This document shows, in pieces, positions 55,361 through 64,000 of a DNA stretch of 64,000 bases. Origin of the DNA: Eonycteris spelaea. Taxonomy: Eukaryota; Chordata; Mammalia; Chiroptera; Pteropodidae. Under the pieces are notes generated by a model that saw only the letters and a list, made by a program, of their open reading frames with translations, searched no databases and was not told the origin of the DNA. Where the stretch lies: the NCBI GenBank assembly GCA_003508835.1, contig PUFA01000021.1:5868501-5932500 (forward strand), written 5' to 3'. The position numbers and the translations under genes were made by a program. The first letter of the stretch is position 1. Every line of letters starts with the position of its first letter.

Positions 55361-56399
55361 TGCTTACATGAGTCCAGCAGAATTTTACAGTAACTGAAGC
55401 AACTCTTCGGAATGTCAGCCACACTAGACAATAAAGGACCACTACATCTTCCTCTGCGAACACCCCATAAACTGGAATGTGCTCATTTACAACTGCGGAT
55501 GACCAGGGAGGAGTTCATCCACTGAAACTGAGATCTCACAATATTCTGAAATGCCTTCAGACGATCACAAATGGAATATTTTGTGTGGTTTACATGCTAA
55601 ATGCACGTACACCGTTATACTGATAATCTCCATTGGTGTTCGCTGTATCTCATGGCTAGAAGGTCGGTGAAGGCGTCATTCACTGAGCCTGAGGTGAGAC
55701 AGTGCTCACTGTACCCTGCAGTCTGACCCTTCGCGAGTGATTTCTCAGGCAGGAACGAGCAGCTGGCGTATGCGCTGACAGAGGCAGCGCCGACAGCGTC
55801 TCAGAAGTGCCAGATTTTGGTCTTCTGGATTCAGTATCCCAGAACTGTGCCCATTGTTATGTCCTCTCAGCAAAGGGACTCCTTTTCCGTGGGGACATCT
55901 CTGGGGGAAAAAAACAGGTCAAGTTCATGTTCTCCTAGCTTCTTGTGATCACGTGTGGATCTGTGTCAGAAGTGTGTTTATGGGTGTGAATGTGTGTGAA
56001 TACATATTTGTGTGTGAACCTCACTCTGCAATTCTTCTAAAACACACAGATTTCCTTAAATTTTTTTTTTACCTAATCTTGTTCCATACATGTGTTGTCT
56101 GTTACAGACGTGTCAAACTCTGAGCATTGAATTTGAATGAAATTGATATGATTTTATTAATATAAGTGAAGCTAACACCTCTTAGAAATTTAATGGAAAT
56201 TTATGCAAATAACCATGGACTATTTCATAGGGAAGGGGAAACTGGGTCTTTTGTTTTGTGACAGATGATTGGTAAAAATAAATTTCAATTTTAGTGCCCT
56301 TGTACAACAGAAACCATGTACTATTCATAAGTAACTCTCATGGTGTTATAGATCTTTACTTCCTTATGAGCAGTAGTGGTTTTAAAACAATTGGAAGGT

Positions 56400-56828
56400 T
56401 CAGTTTAAATGTTTAATGGGCACACAAATGTACATAGCAACCTATTCCTAATTGCCCCAAACTAGAAGCAACCCAATGTCTTGCAACAGGTGAGTGATTC
56501 CACGAGCTGATATGTCTAGACCCAGGAGATGTATGCACCAACAAAAAGAAAAGGATTATTGATGCATCGGCGACAACCTGGGAGGGATCTCAAGGGAATT
56601 ATGCTGAATGCAAAAGATAAATAACATTCTTGAAACAACAAAATGATAGAACTGGAGAAGAGGTTAGTGGTTGCCAGGGCTTCGGGGTGGGGGGGGGTGC
56701 GTGTGGGTGTGACTATAAAGGGGTGGCATGAGGAGCCTTGTGATGTTGGAACAGTCCCACATCTTTATTGTGGCAGTGGTTCTACAAAGCTATTTGTGAT
56801 AAAAATTGCATAGAACTGCACGCACGTG

Positions 56829-56859
<31 letters not shown>

Positions 56860-57030
56860 TACAACACTAGGGAAATCTGTGAACTGTACCAACATCAGTT
56901 TCCTGGGGTATTGTATTATATATTTTGCCCGACGTTTCCTTTGGTTAGAACTGAGAAGTTAGAGGATTTCATTGTGCAACTTCCTGTGAATCTACAATCA
57001 TTTGGAAGTAAAAAGCTGAAGAATAGTAAG
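56400..57030 (+). mobile_element. Old L1-like fragment with an internal CA repeat
   Basis: CAAACTAGAAGCAACCCAAT, GGGAATTATGCTGAATGCAA, AAAATGATAGAACTGGAGAA, GAGGTTAGTGGTTGCCAGGG, TGTGAACTGTACCAACATCA and TTTCCTGGGGTATTGTATTA are typical of the end of ORF2 and the 3' UTR of old L1M elements. A CA microsatellite occupies 56829-56855. Confidence 0.75.
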
Positions 57031-58069
57031 GTACAGGGTACACTTCGGCATGCTTTGTTTTCTTTTCCCTGAACTGGTTTTTCTACATGCAATATGCTAC
57101 TCGGGTTATTCCCAAGTGATAATTAAACTAGAATTATAAAAAGATTGAGAATAGTGGAGTCAAAAGAAAGGCAGGAAGGAACAAAGAAGGAAAGGAAACA
57201 AAAAGAAAAAAGAAACAATCTCTTCTAATTCTTTTGTTCTTCATTCTTAGCAGCCAGATCTCAGGTGACAAAGCCCTGGGCTCTTTGCAGCTTTACTCTG
57301 TGAAGGAAGGGGGCAGCCTTGGAGCATAATGCACCAATCACGCTGCCCACTGCCAATCAGATGTAAAGAATTGTGCTGCTTCTGAATGAAAACTCATGCA
57401 GTCTCTAAGCCCATCAGACGCCCGTATCACTTGCATTCCCATACATTTGCAGGGAAAATGAAACATGGCGCTTTGGCTTACAGGACCAGAAGAAAGTCCA
57501 AGTCTTCACATTCTATGTGAGTCCAAGAGACCGCATGTGATATCATTCACTGGCTCTCTGGAAGCGTGCTCATTAAAGTTAGGCTTTTCCCCCGGAAGAT
57601 ACGCTCCTGCCCTTGTCACTGGTTCACGGGGGAGCCACCGCCATACCAGGCCCCTGCCACGGCCACCTCCCCACCACCCCGACTCCGGAAAACCAGTCCA
57701 CCGGATCACATCTGTCTGTTTCGTTCCATACTTATTGAGGTGGGGGAAAGATTCCATTAAAAATATCACTTCCTTTCCAGCATCTAATATCTCATATTAG
57801 AAACTGAAAAGCTGGAGGCGCCGCCCCATTTTCTCTCCATCTCGGCATCCCATGGTGGCCATGTTTGTCCCGAAGTTCTCTGTTCACGAAAGAATGAGGA
57901 TTTGAATGTGAGGTTTCACTCGACAACTGTACTGCCAGTCAAATGTATAAAATCATTTAAAAATCCATGAACTGAAATACCTACTAATATTCTTAAGATA
58001 CTTAAAGCATATCTTTCCTCAAAATCACTTTCGAGACACAAAACATCTACCCATCCATTTTCCATCGTA

Positions 58070-58588
58070 AACGTTTTTGAAATCCGCCGCCCTTATTTGA
58101 TGTGGACCAAAATTCTCTCCTTGACCAAATTCCCATTCGGCTATTCTGAGCTCTCTTTTTGATGAGGCCCAATCTTGGGCTCCCATGTCCTTCTTTGTCG
58201 AGTCCAGTTTTAGCAAGAAAATCCTGTGAAGTCAGTGCAACCAGAATCCCCCACTCTCCGTATCTGATCACCCTCAATATCTTATCCCATCTGTCATCCT
58301 CCGTCACCCCCCAGGTGATGTCATATCACCCTGGCTCGTCTTCAGTAAGAATCTCGTGAGGATGAACCATCAGAATCTACCCTTACTCCCGATGCCTCCT
58401 CTTAGTAATTTCCCATCCACTGACCCCCACCCTGCTCCTTGGGTGTAAACTCCCACTTTTCCTTGCTGTATTTGGAGTTGAGCCCCGTTTCTCTTCCCCA
58501 CTACGAAACCCCACTGCAGTAGACCCTCTGGATACAGTCTGCCTTACCATTCATTCTCAAGCAAGAATCACTGAACACTTTTTTAACA
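58070..58588 (+). mobile_element. Solitary ERV-type LTR, copy 2
   Basis: Same family as 21162-21657: ATTCTCTCCTTGACCAAATT, GTCCAGTTTTAGCAAGAAAA, TGCCTCCTCTTAGTAATTTC, TGTAAACTCCCACTTTTCCT, ending CTTTTTTAACA. The minus-strand translations of the two copies even share an MLKLD start. No internal retroviral genes are next to it. Confidence 0.6.
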
Positions 58589-59599
58589 CCACCTGCCTGA
58601 GAGGAACATGGACAAAGTGGCGTGCCCTCCCTGTCCTCAATCCCCTCATGCGTGCTGAGAGACAACGCTATCAGGGTGGGTGCCACAGTAATGGGTGCTG
58701 TGGCCAAAAGTAACACAGCCCCCACTCCGAGGGCCTCACTTGGTTTCATGCTTCACTGCTGCCATCTTGAAACTCTTAATAATGCCATCTTTGAACTTGT
58801 GTCTTTCCAGCGAAATGCAATGGGACAACAGAACGTGCATGAGTGAAGAACACACGACATGCACATCCTCTGCTCCTTGCTGCCTCGTCCACACACAGGT
58901 TCCCCAGGTCCTGCTGGCCCCGCAGTGCCTTGTGGGACTTGAGAGCGACTCCAGGCGGGTGCGAGGTAGGCGTGTTATGTATACGACTTCCCTTCCATCC
59001 AGAATTTGCTCTAAATGAAGAAGGCGATGCTGCTCTAAAAAAACATGAACGACACCCTATCGCATCCTTTCTCAGCCCCGTATGCCCCGTCCCTACGTTG
59101 GCCGGTCACTCATGCTGAAATTGATGCCTAGAAGGAGGGGAAAGACATGGCCGCCCACAGCTCTATTTTCTTTCGGTCCTTCCACACCTTTAGTAAGAGG
59201 ATGTCGGTAGAATATGTGCATACTGAGAGGTGAAATAAAAAAAGTTGAGGCAGAATTGTGCATTTTCACTGTTCTGGTAAAAATGAAATACAGAGGCACG
59301 TGTGGGCTATGGAACACGAGTTGCATTTCAGTGATTCTGCGTATGAGTAAATGCTGCTGTGTTTATTTAGATCTGGCATTGCATAATATGAAGGTAAATG
59401 TTAAAATTCATATTAATAATTTAAAATTTTAATTTTTACTTACTTCGAATGACATTATACCATAAATAAAAAAACATGATGACAAATCGAGAGAGAGACA
59501 GAGACCGTGAGAGAAAAGAAAAAGCTTTAGTACCTTTTTAGAGCTTTAAATGGCATCTCTACCCTGCTTTGTGCACGAGGTCCATATTTTCACTCGGCA

Positions 59600-60000
59600 C
59601 TGGCCATTGCAGGTGCCATGCTGGCTCTGAGCACAGCCACCTCGATGCCAATGTGGGGATCGAATGCAGATCGTCATGCAGATGAAAGCCCCAGGTGCAC
59701 AGTGTCAACCTGGCCTTCCCTCATCTCCCAACGTGCTCCACTCAGCTGTCTCTCGCCCATCCTGCACATCTGCAGTCTTTTCCTGCTCCGATCAATTATC
59801 CCCCATGTCACTGAAATCAAAATCTTACAGCAGAAATCTGATCATCAAAACCCCTAGTTCAAAAGTCTTCAGTGGTTTCCCGTTGCCTGTGAGATCAAAC
59901 CCAAGCTCCTTTGCGGGGCATGCCTGGCCTGTGAGGACCAGTCTCAGCCGCCTGCCTCGTACATACGTCTAGGCTGATTGAAACCCTACATTCTCCGAGA
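59600..60000 (+). repeat. L2-like LINE fragment
   Basis: GTTCAAAAGTCTTCAGTGGT, TTCCCGTTGCCTGTGAGATC and GGGGCATGCCTGGCCTGTGA resemble the internal L2 3' region ('cctccagtggctcccatt...'). It is diverged. Confidence 0.5.
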
Positions 60001-62639
60001 CTCCAGAGCGGCTTTCTCATTTTATCGAAAAACATGCTCTGATGATTTGCTTTTAACGTTTGTCTTTGCTGGACCACACAGCATCATCTATGGGACGTCA
60101 CCTTGTATTCCACAGTATGAGTGAGCTCTGTGCCGAGCACCGCTAAAACGTTTGTTTACGGACGTGGATTGGTACAGTTACCACAAAGCAGGACTTCCGG
60201 TTCACATCCGAAGTGCACTCTTTATTTATTTTGCGGACATTTGACTTCCTTCGAATTGCACTGTGACAAAAAGGGACAATATACTTTATACTTTTGTCAT
60301 AAAGCATCACTGGAATATGTAAGTCATATACTGAGTAAATGTTCTGATTTGTACAACCTCAATCGAAATAAAAACATTCATTAATCGGCTGCTAAGCTGT
60401 CAGTTACCCTATACGTTAAGCTTCAAGAGCACGTATTATTTAATGGTGCATCATGACAACCCTTTTATAAAAACAATAAAACCTTATTTATATTTTTATA
60501 TATCTAAGTTTACATATTACTGCTTCCCCCCCCCCCTTAAAGTCAGTACCTTAATTCAAGAGAAAGCCATGGTGAGCAAATGATTCCTCTGTGGGGGAGG
60601 GGGCGAGGGTGGAATCAAAATAGGAAAATCCACCCTTTTTGAGTAACACTACGTTTTATGCCACTATACGGCGATTTCTTTTTTCTTTTTTCCAATTGTT
60701 AAATTCTGCTCAGCCTATAGACTTGAACAAACTAATTTTCCTCTCCTTAATTAGCACATGCACTCAAGCTTCCTGTTAAATGAAACATTATTTTCACTTA
60801 TCAATGTTCCATGATGTGTTCCTACTGGTTTCTAATTGAAGACAATTATACGAAGATAAATCAGAATTCATTGGTGGCAGTTGTCATGAGCACATCCCTG
60901 ATCTGCCTCTGATGGCTACATGTTGGTTTAAGGCAATAGGGCAAAGCAGGACTCCGGAGGGAGGCTTGATGAAGAAGCTCAGGAAATCCACAGGCACTAA
61001 GGGCGTCCTTCATTTTTAATTTGTTTGTTTAATTTGGCTACAGAAGAATTGGCAAACTCTTCATCACCTAATGTGCCTAATGGTCTAAATGAAATGAGTT
61101 GGTGATGTTGGTTTACCTCCTATTGGACCCATGTCTGGGTCACGCAAGCCCCTGCAAATTACTCTACTGAGCCCTTCTCACAAAAAAACGTACCAAGGAA
61201 ACCAGACTTCGGCATTTGTAAAAATTGACCCAAAGTAACAAATGAGTAAAATGATGAAAGTCTCCAAAAAGTGGGTTATCATACCCCTCAAAACAGGTCA
61301 TTCTCAGCGTACGAGAAAATGACAAACTGGAGGAGGAATTTTCTTCAAGTTCTTTTCCTATTCAGAAAGAGAAAACCGGGAGAACAAGTGTCATTTTGGT
61401 TTGGTTTGGTTTTATTTGTAGGTGGTGGGATCTGCATTTTCATTAATGGAAAAGAAAGTGACTCATTTTTGTTTTTTACTATTTGAGTTAATATTAAAAA
61501 AAAAAAAAAACAGACACACAAGGGAGTATGTTCAAATGGAATGAACTGATCTTCCAGAATCAGTGAGGGCAATGTTGGCCTCTCTCTATTGTATAAATAG
61601 GTAATCGTTTAAAAACAATAGTGTAGCTAATGACAATTTGAATTTTTCAGAAAAGAGGCTTAAAAAGCCAAAACGAGAATAAAATCATGCTTTCTGTTCT
61701 TTGTTTTCTGTGACTTTCAAAATAAAGAAAAAAATACCCCCCAATCCAATCCTGCCCATTTAGAATTTTATACAGTTGATGCACTATGCTGGGAAAAGAC
61801 TAGATTTTGCCCCATAGTGACTGGACAAACTAGACTAATATTAAACTCGGTAAACTGATAAAAATGTGCTTCTTTATTTGCCATCATCTATTTAGACCTC
61901 TTTTCCCTTAATATATTCATATAAGTGTGCATGGGCATGTGTGTGCATGTACACACACACACACATGACCCATACACCACCACCACGACCAACAGCAAAA
62001 TATTCTTTTGTCCTAATTTAGAAGCTGGGTCAGCATTTTGTGTCAGGGAATAGAGAATAGAAATGCCTAATATTTGCCGTAGGGTTAATGTAAGGAAAAG
62101 AAATTTCGCATAAAATAAATATAAGGGTCATACTTTATATCTCCCCTTTTTTCTCCTGCTCAGAGATTTGATCAAGAACCCCAGCCCGCCATGCTGTAAA
62201 CATGGGCTGTGGATTTCAAAGCAGTTTAATGTGTGTAGGTCTTGACAATTATCATCACTAATTGAAAAAATAAAAATAAACATATACTACCTATTGAGAA
62301 TAAACCAGTAGAAATACATTTATATAACATAATAGTATCAGGCAGCTATTCTTCGCTGAAGTTATGTCATTTAGTGGAGGGTTTTTTGGAATTTCTTCTA
62401 TTTCCTGAGCCCTCTTTTGGTGGAAGGTGCTGCCCACTCCAAGCCTGTGTTCTGCAAGTTGAGGTGAAAGATGACAAACAGCTCTTGGAGGCGACTCAGC
62501 TAAGACCACCACAAGCCCACAGAAAGATCAGAAATCAGCTGTAGCTTTTGGACTAATACGCCACAGACCCAACGCGGCAGCTCATCCTGGCTAGTCTGGC
62601 CGGTTAAACTAGACATATCTAAGTCAGGAATGTATGTGA

Positions 62640-63190
62640 TGAATTAAAGTTAGACACAAATTCTTGCCACCTCATCTGTTGAGAAGTGCTTTCCCTCCCT
62701 GCCCTTGAATCTGGCGTGGCCATGACCTGCTTAGTTGAGGCCATTACGGTGCTGCACAATGATGCTTCATAGCTTTCCAACAAGAGATGTACTGTGGCAA
62801 ATGCTTCCATGACAGAATGCTTCTCTTTGGAAGCCAGACTCTAAGTTTGATGACTGGGTGACTAGTATGCTATAAGGAAGCCCAAGCTAGCTACGTGGAG
62901 AGAGAGAGAGGGGGTCCTGTGCAGGAGCTCTGGGGTGCCACACACGAGTGAAGCTCCTTAGACCTCCTCCCATGTCAGCCAGTAGAGTGGATGACAGCAG
63001 CTCAAGTCACATGCCACAGACAAATAACCATACGGCCTCCACCTTGATCCCTGAGCCACAGGAAGCTGAGCTAGTCAAACGGTGTGGGGAAAGCCATGAG
63101 GGTTTGGCCTAGTTTGTGAGGGGCAAGAGATAAACTGAACCAGGGTGTGTGGCACGGACACGCCTGGCAGCTGATGATCGTAGAGGAAAC
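62640..63190 (+). mobile_element. MLT1-like LTR
   Basis: CCCTTGAATCTGGCGTGGCC, ATGACCTGCTTAGTTGAGG, TTTGGAAGCCAGACTCT, CTATAAGGAAGCCCAAGCTA, GCCACAGACAAATAACC and CTTGATCCCTGAGCCACAGG follow the MLT1-type LTR order as I recall it. Confidence 0.6.
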
Positions 63191-64000
63191 TGATCTATGG
63201 ACGACTTTTAAATGTGTAAGAGATAATGTATTTCTGCATTTTATTTTGAAGAAAAAGATACTTGCAGAAATACACAGTTAAACATTTAATTATCTGCTTC
63301 TTATTACCCTGACTAAATGCATGTTCCATTTTATTTAATTCTTCCATGAATTATAGTGAATATACTAGCTGTACTCCATACCATAAATTTTGGGATTAAG
63401 ATTAAAAAAAAAAAAAAATACACGTAAGTCCTGTTATCTTCAGAAAAAAATACAATTTGAAATGGAAATGATGTATAAAACCATAAATGAATAGTGGGTA
63501 ACACAGAAAGTATTACAAGTTAGTGTAAACTGGGCATTTGATGACATGAACTGATATAAAAGCGAAGTGACCTTGAAGTGAACTTCACCAGAAAGATACC
63601 AAGGTAGAAATGGGATTGGAACCCTATCTCGCAGGAAAAGACGGGGTAAAATTAGATAGTAGACTCAAGGGCAATTCCGTGCGACCACCGATACGGCCGA
63701 CTTCTAATACGACCTCAGGACGAAGGAAAAATAAAAATTAATAACTTATTTAACCAGTTTAATACTTCTCGATGACATCCTATAGGGCTAAGCTCTACAG
63801 AGCGTCATTTAGCCCGAGACGTATTTCTCCCGGCGCTGTTGTCTGTGGCGCTGGAAGGGAAGGGAGTGTGAGGGCGAGAGGAGGCGATGTCAGCTGAGCA
63901 GTGATGCCCAGGATCTACGAGGAGAGGGAGCACGAGGGGAAGAAAACAGATCCAACGATGAGCGAAAACCAAACCGAACAAACAAAAATCCCAAACCTCC

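Larger units (their letters stand above)
47844..64000 (-). other. CTNND2: CTNND2 intron preceding the 35-bp exon (partial)
   Basis: The 3' end of this intron is the strong acceptor CTCTCTTTTTTTGCAG next to the 35-bp exon. Its 5' end lies beyond 64000, since the expected coiled-coil exon (ELQFERLTRELEAE) is not visible. It carries an MLT1-like LTR near 49.3 kb, MIR pieces at 51.3 and 54.2 kb, L1 fragments at 51.6-52.5 and 56.4-57.0 kb, TA and GT microsatellites, an ERV-type LTR at 58.1-58.6 kb, an L2 piece near 59.8 kb and an MLT1-like element at 62.6-63.2 kb. Nothing is recognised in 49.6-51.2 kb, 54.4-56.4 kb, 60.2-62.6 kb and 63.2-64.0 kb. Confidence 0.85.

Overview
The window is a 64 kb piece of a mammalian nuclear genome. 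It has AT-rich introns, microsatellites, decayed L1/L2/MIR/MER5A/LTR repeats, one CpG-rich exon and consensus GT-AG splice sites, and no bacterial-style gene packing. All protein-coding sequence I can support belongs to one gene, CTNND2 (delta-catenin, also called NPRAP), transcribed right to left on the minus strand. I identified it by recalled protein similarity, not by a search.

Layout in transcription order: the 3' part of a long intron (64000 to 47844); a 35-bp exon (47809-47843); a 365-bp intron; a 117-bp exon (47327-47443); a 14.5-kb intron; a 173-bp exon (32631-32803); a 12.9-kb intron; a 571-bp GC-rich exon (19170-19740); and the first 19.2 kb of the next intron (19169 to 1). The four exons join in frame (phases 2>1, 1>1, 1>0, 0>1) and encode about 298 residues. 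From recalled numbering this is roughly human residues 97-395, the Ser/Pro/Ala-rich segment between the N-terminal coiled coil and the armadillo repeats. The start codon, coiled-coil exons, armadillo repeats and C-terminal PDZ-binding motif lie outside the window.

The introns hold mostly old repeats: L2 and MIR fragments, MER5A-like DNA transposon pieces, MLT1-like LTRs, two copies of one ERV-type LTR, and decayed L1 3' ends. The L1 tails (36.9-37.1 kb, 41.4-41.8 kb, 52.3-52.5 kb) resemble those I associate with laurasiatherians, especially bats. No young primate Alu, rodent B1/B2, carnivore SINEC, ruminant Bov or pig PRE SINE is visible. I tentatively suggest a bat or another laurasiatherian with little recent SINE activity.

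I found no new multi-gene system. The most notable non-coding structures are a ~220-bp, roughly 90%-identical inverted repeat around a ~590-bp loop in the 14.5-kb intron (38624-38843 with 39435-39661), a retroposed 5S rRNA pseudogene with an A-rich tail and a 13-bp target-site duplication (2626-2727), a degenerate ~144-bp tandem duplication beside the GC-rich exon, and a perfect 20-bp palindrome 228 bp inside the intron following the in-frame-skippable 117-bp exon.
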